Below, one piece after another: positions 37,613 through 51,202 of a DNA stretch of 64,000 nucleotides. Every line of letters begins with the position of its first letter. Position 1 is the first letter of the stretch. Source of the DNA: Tillus elongatus (lineage: Eukaryota > Arthropoda > Insecta > Coleoptera > Cleridae). The translations under genes were made by a program, and so were the position numbers. Location of the stretch: positions 59,920,968 through 59,984,967 of the forward strand of contig OZ023269.1 in the NCBI GenBank assembly GCA_964006375.1. Reading direction: 5' to 3'. Under the pieces are notes generated by a model. That model was not told the DNA's origin. It did no database searches and worked only from the letters and a program-made list of their open reading frames with translations.

Positions 37613-39004
37613 TGTGACGAAGTCTATATTTTCAGAACAGCTGTATGTACTGGAAACGGCTGTTCGAAAATAAATATAATATAATTCATACAAATAAAAA
37701 TTCCACGCAGTAAAAATTATTATCTTCATCATTAACATTTCTTAAAAGTACGCATTTTCGAATTATCGCGGCGGTGTAAAAACATATCTGCAGAGATAAG
37801 GATAAGGTATCTTGCACCGATTAAGATGTTTCAGCCGGGGACTGCAGAGAGAGAGAATTTAACTACTGAGGTAGATAGTTGACCATTTGCCGTAGCGTGT
37901 TGAAGAATATTTAGTAGTAAATTACATTCAAAAAGTTAGAGTCAATTTATAGAAGTGGTAGAGGAACGCCAGTACACCGTACCCTCTTGCCCGTGATCGT
38001 GAGAGACAAGTCCGTGGCGCAATAAATCTATCTGACGCCGTCGAGGTAAGAATATTTTGGTTTTGCCTTATTTGATATAATTGTAGCGAATTTTCGGATA
38101 TTTTCTCTCAGTCCCCACGTGCCTACCCGTCGACGTCGAAGCCACGAGATTTAGTGCCGTTCCCCTCCATAATCCTATCCCCTCATTGTCAGCGTGTCTT
38201 AATACTTCTGGAAGGTGATGCTGTATCTAACACAGACCTTCTAAGGGTATTAACTACGACGGTTCCAAGTCGACTCTGGTCTGGACGCTGTAGTACACAA
38301 GCAGGCCAAGGTCGAGTTGGTACACGACAATATCCTTTCGCAGGGTGCTCCCCTGCAACCCTCCCGTTCCATATCGACGCCCTGACGTCGAGGCGTTGGA
38401 TCTCTTGTTGTCGACTCCGTCGGATAGGCGCACTTTTGCTATTTGAGGAGCGCGTCTCCAATTGACCCATTTAACGGCTGCATCCACGGGTTGTAAACCA
38501 CCGCACTCGAGGTTTCCGTCCGCGTGACTCCCGCATTTTCTTTCCGTGGGGAATAAGTGGTTTCGTTGGTCCGTCACCAGCAATACGACTTGTCTTAGAG
38601 TATGTTAGAGCGATAAGTACATTTTATATTGTGAGCATACCAGTGTGTTGTAAAACCTTATAATGTAATAAATAGAGTGGAAACTACGTTCAGTCTGTTT
38701 CATAATCTTAAATAAATCTGCTACACCCTTATAAACTTTCGGAAGGTCAGGTAAATACCGGGGGAGCGATTAAAGCCCGCAACCCCGGAGGTATCTACAC
38801 GGCCTGCTACACCACAGGCTACCGGACCCTCTCCACGGAGCTATCCAGGCACTCCGGTCACGTCAGTGGTCGGAGTCTTGTGACGAGGTCGCAGACACCC
38901 TCGTAGGGAGTAAACCCTCTAAAATCTGGCGCCCGGGACCGTTCCTGTAAATCCATTGATCCGTTTTACCGTATAATTCACCCCGCAAGTCAGGCCTCGT
39001 TACA
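37613..39004 (+). repeat. Gypsy 3' LTR
   Basis: 1392 bp, matching the 5' LTR with about three differences; followed by the ATTC target duplication. Confidence 0.96.
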
Positions 39005-39008
39005 ATTC

Positions 39009-40329
39009 GATTGGTCAATGCCAAATGGTAGCTGGAGAACAATTTGAACATTTGCACTAAATTCTTTTTGTTTTCCTAAGTTCGATAATTTTTCCATTAA
39101 ATTTACAAAATAAATAATGCTATAGTAGTAAATAGCAGCAAAAAAATATGGATGCTATTTAAAAACACTTATGATGACGTCAGCAGTCAGAAATAGGTGA
39201 CGTCATAAATGTAATTTTTACGTCATAAGTTGACATTTGAAAAGATAATATTGACGTAAAAAAATCCTAATTTTAATAATTCGTAATAAAAATTTTGCAG
39301 TATGCCAGTGCAGTGACCGTTCCCAAAATGTTTTCTCTGTCGTGTCACTGTTATATAAATGTTCTGTTTCATTTTCTAATTTGGCTGTTTTTTTGTATTT
39401 ATTTATTGTGGCAGGGCATCGAGTCTGAATTATCATATGTATTAATTTATTTACATCGAAACTTGAGCCGTAATATATAATAATAGAATAGATAATAAAG
39501 AAGACTTACATAAAAATCTATTAGTATATTTATATAAATCTCGTTTCATAATAACACTACGTATAAACAAAACTGTCACTTATTCTAGGTATCTATGAAT
39601 TTTGTATTTGAAACTTATACTTGGGATAAGCACTGACGGTCCCACATTGGAAAAGCCCGTCAGGTACATTTTCATACCTGACTAATCGTTTCTAAGCAAA
39701 TTCATTCATCTTATGACAAAAGCGTGACTCTCTGTGAAGCTATTGTCACAGGCCCAATAAATTGAGATGTCCGTCACATCTGGTAAGTGGCAAGTAACAC
39801 ACCTGTCAGAATTTCCCAAAATCTATGAATTATTTTAATTTTTTATTCATTTATTATACTTTTTGTCTATAAAATATCGCTAAAACATCTTTATAAACTG
39901 GCAAGAGTTCAAATACTTATTTAGTTTTGTCATCCAATATAATAACGATATATGGTTTGTAAAATTACAATAGTACAGAATACAGGAGAAACCTACTAGA
40001 ATAAGAAATAGATTTATGGTATGTCCTTGGTATTTATGTATGGTCAAGGTCACATCTGTTGAAAGGCGTTTGACTATTTCCTATTAGAGAACTAGGAACT
40101 GTTGGAAATGAAATAACAAAACTGCAACATGGCGACATATTTTTTATAAGTCTTTCGCAATTCTACACTTTTTTGCAAACAAATCTTTTATGTGATCAAA
40201 AAAATAAAAATATTACAATGTCATTTATCCCTTTGCTAAGAAAATTAATCTTGTAAAATTCCTACACATATATATTACCCATTTGCAAATTGTCATGAGC
40301 AATTCACTAAGTGAAGATTGGAACCTGTG
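39009..40329. other. AT-rich DNA, no gene; TGACGTCA pair
   Basis: No coding region. TGACGTCA occurs at 39175-39182 and 39198-39205 with related TACGTCA and TGACGTAA half-matches within the next 55 bp. Otherwise nothing recognised. Confidence 0.45.
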
Positions 40330-40555
40330 ATGAGCACTGATCATCACACTTGGAGAACCCAAATCACCACAACATATTTAAAAAACCTGACGATCGTTTC
40401 ACTAACCAAGTTAGCGTCATCCGATGATTAATAATTCTGAATAATTACTCATCCTCTGATGACGCTAACTTGGTTAGTAAAACCATCGTTAGGTTTGTTA
40501 AAATGGGTTGTGGTGATTTGGGTCTTCTAAGTGCGTTTATCATGAGCAACTGGTT
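40330..40555. repeat. Imperfect palindrome of about 225 bp
   Basis: Arms of about 97-105 bp around a centre near 40437 (AATAATTCTGAATAATTA). Similarity is high in the inner part (TAACCAAGTTAGCGTCATC on one arm) and lower outwards. It may be a fold-back element or a terminal repeat pair of a Penelope-like element; not decided. Confidence 0.8.
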
Positions 40556-40728
40556 GGTGATAGGTGACAATTTTATACAAGTAATAGAAATGCAATATAT
40601 CGACCTAATCAGTGACTCATATATTTTTTGACTCAAGGAGATATCTCAATGTTTTGGGTCGTGAATTACGAATTTACTTTTTTGTTAAAATTCAATTTAT
40701 TTTTATATAAATGTTTACTAGGTTTAGG

Positions 40729-40822
40729 TACACACACGCGCGCGCACGCACGCACGCATGCACGCATGCACGCACGCACGCATGCACGCACGCACGCACG
40801 ACGCACGCACATACACCCACGC
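40729..40822. repeat. (ACGC)n/(ATGC)n microsatellite
   Basis: Tetranucleotide repeats of ACGC with ATGC variants and a final ACACC stretch. Confidence 0.9.
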
Positions 40823-41197
40823 ACGACTCATGGATAAACCTCTACACATATGTGTGTACCGGTTACAAATGAAATTGATTTAAAAACAGATCATGCGTCT
40901 TTTAATCAAATTTCACCAAGTTTGTAGAAGAATATTTGAGTGTGTTATTTAAAAATGAATAACTTAATTTAAAAACTAATTGTAATCGCAAAATTACATC
41001 TATGCAGAGAAAAATGATGATTGTTTCGTGGAAAGTTCCGTTTTATAATTAATAAAGTACATTAGCACACATACATAGTTGTTTCCTTTTCTTCTTAGTT
41101 ATTCAGTGTTAGAAATTGCGTTATATTAATTAGAACATTTATTATAATTGGGAAGAAACCAGCAAGTGCGTTTCGGTAGCGAATTTTAATATACACC

Positions 41198-41201
<4 letters not shown>
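40823..41201. other. No gene; small family X end at 41158-41199
   Basis: The last 40 bp (CCAGCAAGTGCGTTTCGGTAG) are a reverse-oriented X hairpin end that runs straight into the (CA)n array. Confidence 0.5.
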
Positions 41202-41593
<392 letters not shown>

Positions 41594-41922
41594 TCGTTAG
41601 TTGAACATATAAAAATAGTTAAAAAATATTTTTTTCAAAATTCAAAAGTCGGGATCTCCCCATTAGTTGAATAACATATAAGTAGGTATATGAAATTGTG
41701 GGCAACAAAATTAATAGGTGTAAGAGAAAACAGTTCTGTTTTGTTTTTCTCGTACGAAATGTATGTCTGCTGTATTGCTACTTTTCGGCCTCTTAGCCCC
41801 GAATAAGTCTTTTTGGGTGTGAAAAGAAAAATTTCATTTATCATGCACAAAGTTTGAGTCCTTGTATCCTTCTTTGGTCTCTTGGGGAAAATAGTTATGT
41901 CCATGACTCAAATTTTCGTTTA

Positions 41923-42052
41923 GCTAAAAACTTAGAATTTGGTTAATAGTATTGTAGCCTATGTCAATGCAATTTGCCTACCAAGTTTTATTGGTAGGAA
42001 AATTGCATTGACATAGACTACAATACTATTAACCAAATTCTAAGTTTTTAGC
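41923..42052. repeat. 62-bp-stem hairpin with 6-nt loop
   Basis: Arms 41923-41984 and 41991-42052 are reverse complements with two mismatches. No terminal repeat or family recognised. It could be a very recent fold-back event or a hairpin RNA locus; the sequence alone does not decide. Confidence 0.93.
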
Positions 42053-42519
42053 TCCCGATTAAATTTTGTCCGTCAAATAATGCATTGTAAAATTAATGTC
42101 AATGGCGAATCTTACCGTTATTTTCATCATTGGTAAGTACCTCATTTAGTTTACGTTGTCAAAAGTATTATCAAAGTATTCAATTTCAGTGAGTTTTTAT
42201 AACACTGACAACATTGGATCCAATGCAAACGCCCTCTGTCATACAATTGCCCAAGTTGTCATCTCTCAGCTTAGTGACAATACAGTTGCACTTGTACTGT
42301 ATTTGCCTCGGGCAGCCGGACAAATCGTATTGTGTGGACATTTAATAAAAACGTAATTTAAAAAAACCTAGAAGGGCTATATACTTATATTTTATTGCAA
42401 TCTAATCTTTACATGTTCCTGCAGGTAATTAATAGTCAAAGTCACCTCTTTTGGAACATGTTCGTATATATAATCTTATTTAAATCATTGGAATATTTAA
42501 GTGAATTTCAATTAATTAT
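42053..42519. other. AT-rich flank of the LTR element, no gene
   Basis: Short frames only (for example 42156-42356); no domain recognised. Confidence 0.4.
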
Positions 42520-42872
42520 TGTGGCGGTGGTTCCGACCGCAGTATTTCCGTCAACACTACTCTATGTTTCTGCATAAATACCCTTGACAGTTAAACGTTG
42601 CGTTGCGTTATGCGACAGCCAGCTGTCAAGAACTACGGCATATAAGAGACACCAGGCGATCTATCTCTCTCTCCTCGCTACCAACCGCTACAGTGAACAC
42701 ACGTCCTCTACGCTCGGTCAGTTATCTGCTATGTACTCGTGTACTGTTATAATTGTTATAAAGTGTATTACAGTTAAATGTATCATATAGTTTATTTAGT
42801 TAGTGAAGTAATAAAGTTATATTAAATGTTTACGTATGGATTTAATATCAACAAGTGCAATTAACTTCCATA
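42520..42872 (+). repeat. 5' LTR of CsRn1-like copy 1
   Basis: About 353 bp, starts TGTGGCGGTGG and ends near CTTCCATA; it contains a CT microsatellite and TATAAG near 42640. Confidence 0.9.
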
Positions 42873-42873
42873 T

Positions 42874-42886
42874 TGGTGACCCCGTG
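42874..42886 (+). promoter_or_regulatory. Primer-binding site, tRNA-Trp type
   Basis: TGGTGACCCCGTG starts right after the LTR. TGGTGACCCC is complementary to the 3' end expected for tRNA-Trp, the primer of the CsRn1 clade (recalled knowledge). Confidence 0.7.
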
Positions 42887-43022
42887 CCGCAAGCCGAAGA
42901 TGCCGAGCCTGTTGTTCCAGCCGACGTCGCCTAACTTCCACGCACGTGCTCATGCCTGCAGAAAACGAATATCTAAATAGGTCAGTCTTTTCTAATTTAA
43001 AAATTATCTGATTTTTTTCACA

Positions 43023-43665
43023 ATGGCCGAAGATTCTTCAAGCAGCAATATCATGGCAAGGGTTGCAATAAAATTACCTCCTATATGGAGACGTGACGTG
43101 AAAATCTGGCAAATGCAGGTTGACGCCCAGTTCGATATATCGCAGATCAGTTCTGAAAAGACAAAATTCAGTCATGTACTCGCTATACTCGATCCTGATG
43201 TCGCAGAGTCAATTTCAGGTTTTTTAACCCAACCATTATCATCAACCCCCTTTCAGATCTAATGAAACGTCTTTTATTAGAATTTGAAGAGTCCGAAAGT
43301 CGCAAAATAAATAAACTTTTAACAGAATTAGAATTAGGCCAAAGACAACCATCGCAAATTTGTCGGTTACAGCAGACAAAATCGTGGAATTTTCCGGAGA
43401 TAAATACAACGTGGCTGGAATTCAGTCACGCGAGCCCGACAAGCTAGCCAAGTTAAAAGCGCAATTAGAGAAGCTAACAGCATCAGTCAACGAATTGCGA
43501 ATGCGTTCCCAATCTACCTCCCGAGAAAGACCCAAGCTTTCTCGAAATTCTATAACCACAAATTCCCCAACCTCCACGTGTTGGTATCATGAACGATTTG
43601 GCAACAAGGCCAAACGTTGCATCCAACCTTGCAATTTTAAAGCAAAACATGTGTCGGAAAACTAA
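43023..43665 (+). pseudogene. Gag of CsRn1-like copy 1, broken
   Basis: It starts like the intact Gag ([20 protein letters not shown]) but shifts frame near 43255, then loses roughly 130 bp near 43360, where the text jumps from the LGQRQPSQI part to the [11 protein letters not shown] part of the protein. The C-terminal CHCC motif ([18 protein letters not shown]) is retained in the last frame. Confidence 0.9.
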
Positions 43666-43673
43666 TAAGGCAC

Positions 43674-46600
43674 TCCCTCCACGCGGCAGGAGACGAGAGC
43701 CACCTAACACGCCGCCTTTTTATTTTTGATAGACGCTCAAATATGAAATTTCTAATCGACTCTGGAGCGGATATTTCAGTTATTCCACCCACTCACGACC
43801 AACGGAAATTTCAATCGAAACGTACCTTGTATGCTGCAAACGGGACCCCTATTCATACCTATGGCGAACAACTATTAGATTTGGATCTAGGTTTACGCCG
43901 TAGGTTCTGCTGGCCCTTCACACTTGCCGATATCAAGCAACCAATTATAGGCGCTGATTTTCTAGCAGAGTTTGCTTTACTTGTGGATATGAAACATAGA
44001 CGTTTAATCGATACAAAGACAAACCTCTCTAAGACCGGTGCTAACCCACCACCAGGAATTAATTCTAAAATTCATCTCGTAGACCCGACACACCAGTACT
44101 TCAAATTGCTACAACAATTTCCTGACCTTTTTAAGGAAACTTCTTCTAGCAAGCTTCCAGAGATTGAGTTCTTCCATATTATAAGTACGGAAGGACCACC
44201 TGTCACTGCAAAAGCTAGAAGATTTCCCCCGGAAAAGCTAGCTCAAGCAAAGCTAGAATTCCAGCACATGATAAACTTGGGAATTTGTAGACCCTCCATA
44301 AGTCCATGGTCAAGCCCCCTCCACATGGTGCAAAAAAAAGGATGGCTCATGGAGACCATGTGGGGATTACCGAGCACTAAACGCTAAAACAATCCCAGAC
44401 AAATATCCCATTCCAAATTTGCAGGATTTTAATGCCCGGTAAGAAGGCAAACGTATTTTTTCAAAATTAGATATCATTCGCGCTTTCCATCACATCCCAG
44501 TAGCACCTCAAGATATTCCCAAAACAGCAGTCATAACTCCATTTGGGTTATTCGAATTTGTTAAAACCCCATTTGGCCTTCGTAATTCAGCACAAACATT
44601 TCAAAGATATTTACATTCAATTTTAAGACATCTTGACTTTGCCTACTCCTATCTTGACGATATTCTCGTTGCATCAGCCTCCGAAAAAGAACATCAAGAG
44701 CATCTAGCAAAACTTTTTCAGACACTTCAAGACAACGGCATCCGTATCAATTCATCTAAATGTGAATTCGGAGTGTCCGAAATTTCATTTTTAGGTTTTC
44801 GTGTAAATAAATGTGGATTATTTCCACTTCCTGAACACATCAAAGCTATTACCGACCTACCTGTTCCCGATACCATTGAAAAACTCAGAAGATTTCTAGG
44901 TCTCATAAATTTCTACCGTCGTTCTCTTCCACGTGCTGCGAAAATTCAGCAACCACTATTCGACCTCTGCCAGAATCCCAAAAAATGCGACAAACGTAAA
45001 ATCGAGTGGACTCCTCAGACTCGAGAAGCATTCGAACGTTTGAAAGAGGCACTAAAAAACGCTACACTAATAGCTCATCCGTCTTCTTCGCTACCACTGA
45101 TTCTCCATGTCGATGCTTCTGATTATGCCGTAGGTGCTCCCCTCCAACAACTACGTGATCAAACACTAGAACCCCTAGGTTTCTACTCTAAAAAGCTTAC
45201 TTCAGCCCAAAAATCTTACAGCACCTACGATCGCGAACTCCTAGCTGCTTATCAGGCAGTTAAATACTTTAGATATACCCTAGAAGGTCGCCATTTCACC
45301 ATTTATACGGACCACAAACCTTTGACATGCGCTTTTGAACAACGCGTCGATAAAGCATCTCCAAGACAACTACGACATTTAGACTTCCTAGGTCAATTTA
45401 CCACAGACATTCGCTACATACCAGGTCCTACAAACATTCCCGCAGACTATTGTTCTCACATTGAAACAATTTCACTTTCTTCCACTGTGTCACTCCAAGA
45501 AATTGCAGCAAGCTCAGTCATCTTGTGAGGAACTCAAACACCTTCTGCAGTCTAAATCTTCCTCATACAAATGTCAAAACATGCCTCTTGACAACGGGTT
45601 GAGTCTTATTTGCGATTCTTCTTCAAAGAAACTTCGCCCATTCATTCCGCTCAAATTTCGCCGAAAGATTTTCGATTCTATCCACAATTTATCTCACCCA
45701 GGCATATCAGCTTCAGTCGATCTGGTCCAGGATAGATTTTGTTGGCCCAAATTGAAACGCGATGTATCTCTTTGGTCTAAAACTTGCATTCCCTGCCAGA
45801 AAGTCAAGATATGGAGACACACTTCCAGTGCCATTGGACAATACACCCCAGCCATGAGAAGATTCTCGCATATAAATGTTGACATTGTGGGACCATTACC
45901 ACCATCACAAGGTCAACGCTATCTGTTAACAATAATAGACAGATTTTCTCGATGGCCCGAAGCAATTCCATTGTCAGATATTACAACAGAAACAGTAGCG
46001 AACACTATTTTATCATGCTGGATCTCTCGTTTCGGTGTTCCGCAATACATCACCACAGACAGAGGTAAACAATTCGATTGCCACCTTTTCACACACCTCA
46101 CTACAACACTAGGTGCAGACCACATCAAGACCACAGCTTACCACCCAGCAGCAAATGGTGTAATCGAGAGATGGCATAAAGTTCTGAAACAGGCCTTGAA
46201 AGCTCATATGGACGAAAACTGGGTCGCTAAATTACCAATTGTGTTACTAGGACTCAGATCGTACATAATTCCTGAATATCGCTCAACACCCGCTGAAATA
46301 GTCTACGGAGAATCAATCGAACTTCCCACCGACTTTTTCAACAGCACACAAGCTCATGATCTTCCACCACTTATATCTCAGCTGAAAGAAGACATAAGGA
46401 AACTTCGACCAGTACCTTTTTGAACATCATACTGCAAAATAGGTATCTGTTCATCCTAAGCTTATGGAAGCTCCTTTTGTTTTTGTTCGCATTGATATTC
46501 CGCGAAAAACCCTCGAACCAGTTTATGACGGCCCCTTTGAAGTGTTATCCCGAACTGACAAAGTCTTCAAAATCAAGAAATCACACGGAGAAGAGACAAT

Positions 46601-46817
46601 TTCTGTTGACCGTCTTAAACCCGCATTCATTCTTTGTGATAACGAACAGACAACTTTCCAGCCTCAGAGACATCCTAGTGAAACTGAAAGTGACAGTGAA
46701 AGTCCAACACCTAGTGAAACAGAAAGTGACAGAGAAAGTCCAACACCTAGTGAAACTGAAAGTGACAGTGAAGTTCCCGTTCCCGTTCAAACTACACGCC
46801 AAGGACGTAGTGTTTGA
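43674..46817 (+). pseudogene. Pol of CsRn1-like copy 1, broken
   Basis: Protease ([13 protein letters not shown]), RT with YLDDILVAS, RNase H ([10 protein letters not shown]) and integrase ([33 protein letters not shown]) are recognisable. Compared with the intact copy it has an extra A in an A-run near 44332-44339, a TAA at about 44441, an extra base near 45508 and another near 46423. The C-terminal acidic repeat ([12 protein letters not shown] type) has three units here against two in the intact copy. Confidence 0.92.
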
Positions 46818-46866
46818 TTTCCACGAAGATACTTGAACTAATAGCGTTGCCACTGAGAGGGGAGTA

Positions 46867-47191
46867 TGTGGCGGTGGTTCCGACCGCTGTGTTTCCGTCA
46901 ACACTACTCTATGTTTCTGCATAAATACTCTTGACAGTTAAACGTTGCGTTACGTTATGCGACAGCCAGCTGTCAAGAACTACGGCATATAAGATACACC
47001 AGGCGATCTCTCTCTCTCTCTCCTCGCTACCAACCGCTACAGTGAACACACGTTCTCTACGCTCGGTCAGTTATCTGCTATGTACTCGTGTACTGTTGTA
47101 ATTGTTATAAAGTGTATTATAGTTAAATGTATCATATAGTTTATTCAGTTAGTGAAGTAATAAAGTTATATTAAATGTTTACGTATGGATT
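46867..47191 (+). repeat. 3' LTR of CsRn1-like copy 1, truncated
   Basis: It begins TGTGGCGGTGG after the purine tract GAGAGGGGAGTA; the last ~30 bp of the LTR are missing. Confidence 0.85.
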
Positions 47192-47748
47192 CATTGATTG
47201 TTGTTGCCCTTACTTGGTGAAACTTGTCCATACTGCATACAGACTTGGAGAATACTTCTCTAGCTTCACTGTTGGTTTTTAGTGGTGAAGGACGTAGCCA
47301 GCGCGTGAGCTAACTGGAGCAAGTGGCCCTTCGAATTCTGGAAGTTCTAGGATGATCTTCAATGCTTCTGTGACTATAGTTTCGCTGCTTGACAGCATTT
47401 TCAGACAGATTAAAATTGAATTAGTACGAAATCATGACAACTACAAATAAATGTCTGTTGCTAGGTTATGATATGATGTTTTGATCAAAAAATTATATCA
47501 AATTGAAAATAAAATGAAACACAGATGACAGATGAGGTTTTTAAAATATCTATGTGATGTATGTCTATATTTAACATAAAAACTAGAACTAGCCTATAAT
47601 AACTATGATAACAGTTACAACAATAAAATAACTAAACAATAACAGTATAAAAGTATTCTCTATACAACGAAAATATCGACATACATCAACTCATTATTTT
47701 ATTACAACTTTTTTGAAATAATAGTTAAATTTATTTTCTTTGAAATAT
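47192..47748. other. No gene seen
   Basis: AT-rich sequence after the truncated LTR; nothing recognised. Confidence 0.4.
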
Positions 47749-48505
47749 TTAATTAGAAAGAAGAATATCTAAGAAAGGGGAATTCATTAAATCAGTTTGC
47801 TCGTTTAAAACAAGGTAGTTATTGTCGTGTGTGTGCCTTTTGACTTCTAAAGCTTCAAAAAAGTCTAGTTTATGTTTGTCATCATAAAAATGTAGTGGTT
47901 GTATGCGGTTATTTATTGTAGGTCTATGTTCGGTATCAATAATATGTTTTGCAAATGTAGATTTGTCCGCGTGGTTATTTCTAAATGCAGAAATATGTTC
48001 TTTGTATCGGGTGTTAAAATTTCTAGAAGTTTGACCTATGTAGATTGCGTTACAATGTGTACAAGCTAATTTATAAACTCCAGCTTTTGTCAGGAAACAA
48101 GATTTTTCTTTCGCGTTAAATAACAAATCACGCGTCGTGTTGTAAGATTTAAAAGCAACCTTTGTATTTGTACAAGTGTTTAAAATTTTTTTTTTTTTAT
48201 ATCGCAAAACAATTTTGAAAAAGAAATTTCAATAATTAAGCAAACAGCATTTAATAATGGCTACTCTGTTAAAATAATAGATAAAATGATAGAGAGAAAA
48301 GAATACAAATTAGCGATTAATTTAATTTATCCAAATATTAGGGACAAAGAAGACAACAAATACGTTTCGATAACTTATTTTGGAACCATTTCAGAAAACA
48401 TTTCAAAAATTTTAAACACTTGTACAAATACAAAGGTTGCTTTTAAATCTTACAACACGACGCGTGATTTGTTATTTAACGCGAAAGAAAAATCTTGTTT
48501 CCTGA
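47749..48505 (-). pseudogene. Penelope-like element fragment (GIY-YIG endonuclease), with inverted 5' part
   Basis: The minus-strand frame 47749-48207 encodes the linker and GIY-YIG nuclease of a Penelope-like element: GVYKLACTHCNAIYIGQT (GIY...YIG with a CX2C pair), RNFNTRYKEH (catalytic Arg region) and FFEALEVKRH (Glu). Plus strand 48190-48505 encodes the preceding piece (end of RT region, ITYFGTISENISKILN, then the same linker). The two parts share about 100 bp in inverted orientation (48090-48189 and 48406-48505). It is a different family from the element at 56947-60306. The RT catalytic part is missing. Confidence 0.8.
48090..48505. repeat. Inverted repeat, 100-bp arms around a 216-bp loop
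   Basis: Arms 48090-48189 and 48406-48505 are nearly identical reverse complements coding the same Penelope linker (NTCTNTKVAFKSYNTTRD). This arises when a 5'-truncated copy is joined to an inverted segment, a known Penelope-type structure. Confidence 0.9.
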
Positions 48506-48507
48506 CA

Positions 48508-49004
48508 ATAGCAAATATAATAATATATTTTGATGATGTTTTAATAAAGAAATAACCTTCCTTAATTTTTTTTAAAGGGGAAACACAAAAAGCACCTTGA
48601 AGCACTTTAATTTGTTTTATTTTCTTGACAATTAGGTCTCATGTTCACAATATCGTTATAGATAAACAAACTGGCCGCTATAAGTGACTTTACAAAATGA
48701 ATGCTATAGGCTACGAATCTGACACTGCTGAAGGCCAAAACTTTGTAACATAGTAACATATTATGTAGTTAAAAATCAATCAAATGTGATGAAAATGTAG
48801 TTGTTAGGACGAATTCACGAAAAGTCGACTGTTAATATGTATGAGTTATCAGTTACTTTTTATACCAGTCCTGCGGACTGCCTGAGTGACTCTATAAGAT
48901 ACTAACCTATTATGTAGAAAATTAAATTAAGTGAAAGAATTGTAAACTTTAAACTGTCACCAACAAAACATACAATTCTAAAAATTAACAACAGTTATAA
49001 AATA
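48508..49004. other. No gene seen
   Basis: AT-rich DNA leading into the large inverted repeat. Confidence 0.4.
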
Positions 49005-49833
<829 letters not shown>

Positions 49834-50861
49834 AATAGGAGCTCTGAAAACCGTTTCAAAACAAACATCTGTCACGTATCGCCGGAGCCTGTTTGATTTA
49901 AGTTATAAAAATTTTTGGAAAAAAAAATTCCGAAAGAAAAATCAAAATTTAAATAACTCAATTTTTTATAAACTTAGAAAGTTGAATTTTGATACGTAGT
50001 AAGGTCTCTCCCAGGGCAACATACCCTTTAAATTTTATTAAAGCAGCTTTGTAATTTTCGGGGAAAAATTTTTTCCCGGAAAAGCCTGTTGATAATTAAT
50101 TAATTTATAGAATATAACATGATCATTTTCCAACACTCTCCCAGTATACAACACAATATTACTCCTCAGTCAATAAATTCACTTTTTTCATTCTGCTTTA
50201 TCAAAACTACATTTAGTAAATTTTAATTTTACACTACAATAACGACTTGTTAATGCATTCTCCAGAGCACACAGAAGCACAGAAACGAGATTTTTTTTAT
50301 TTATAAACAAAATATATAGTAGAAACAATGTGCCATATTTTATCAAAATAACTTATTGTTTGAAAATGTACAAAAATTTTCCCGCAATATACCTTAAACG
50401 TTGGTTTTCTAACCAACAAATCTGAGGTTAATAGCAAATTGAGTTATTGAAATTTGAAGCATTTAACGAAAATTGGCTACCAAAACGCACTTACTGCGTC
50501 TTGATTTTTTTTCTTACAAACATATTTCGATAAAAAAAGCAATAAAATAAGGCTGTTCGAAAAAAAAAATTGTAGGGATCACCAACGATCGACTTGTGGG
50601 CCAGCCGGTGATTGTCAAAATAAATTTATAAGATGCAGCTCAAGACACCCTATAATTAACTTATACAATTTTTTCTCGTCTCTTGTATAATAATAATTAT
50701 ATTCAGCTTTACCGTAGAAACGCGTCACCCTGTATAATATCAGCCCTTTTGTAAAACTTCGATCATTTATATTTATTTATTTATTCAATATGCAAATACA
50801 CAGTTTATAAACCATTTACCTATATGTGTGTTGATAAAATATAACAAACACTGTTTAATCC
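49834..50861. other. Left-arm DNA of the large inverted repeat
   Basis: No gene. It contains another X-like stretch (49900-50085), a hairpin end at about 50480-50515 (ACGCACTTACTGCGTC and T-run), and a block ending in the target duplication AATCC of the LTR element. Confidence 0.6.
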
Positions 50862-51177
50862 TATGGATGTTAATTGCACTTGTTGATATTAAATCCATAC
50901 GTAAACATTTAATATACTTTATTATTTCACTAACTGAATAAACTATACATTTAACTATAAAACAATCACAGACAGCACATAACAGATAACTGACCGAGCG
51001 TGGAGAGACGTATCTTCACTATGTCGGTTGGTAGCGAGGAGAGAGAGAGAGAGATCCCTGGTGTCTCTTATATAGTAGTTCTTGACAGCTTGCTGTCGAA
51101 TAACGTAACGCAACGTTTAGCTGTCAGAAACATAGAGTAGTGTTGACGGAAACACTGCGGTCGGAACCACCGCCACA
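50862..51177 (-). repeat. 3' LTR of CsRn1-like copy 2
   Basis: 316 bp; starts TGTGGCGGTGG on the minus strand, next to the purine tract. Confidence 0.94.
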
Positions 51178-51189
51178 TACTCCCCTCTC
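51178..51189 (-). promoter_or_regulatory. Polypurine tract of CsRn1-like copy 2
   Basis: Minus strand reads TGAGAGGGGAGTA up to the LTR start. Confidence 0.75.
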
Positions 51190-51202
51190 AGTGACAACGC
51201 TA

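Larger units (their letters stand above)
31156..39004 (+). mobile_element. Ty3/Gypsy LTR retrotransposon, full length, very young
   Basis: 7849 bp with two 1392-bp LTRs beginning TGTGACG and ending GTTACA, a primer-binding site, gag, pol in the -1 frame and a G-rich polypurine tract. A 4-bp target duplication ATTC flanks it (31152-31155 and 39005-39008). I count three differences between the LTRs (TCT/TCG at the GGCTGTTC block, TTTTC/TTTCC near the CTCGAGG block, CTTTTG/CTTTCG), so the insertion is recent. No env gene. Confidence 0.96.
42520..47191 (+). mobile_element. CsRn1-like Gypsy element, copy 1 (defective)
   Basis: Same family as 50862-55568 but on the plus strand and older: gag is deleted and shifted, pol is shifted several times, and the 3' LTR is truncated at its right end (it stops after GTATGGATT). 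The two LTRs differ at several positions. Assignment to the CsRn1 clade rests on the CHCC Gag motif and the tRNA-Trp-type PBS seen in the intact copy. Confidence 0.92.
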
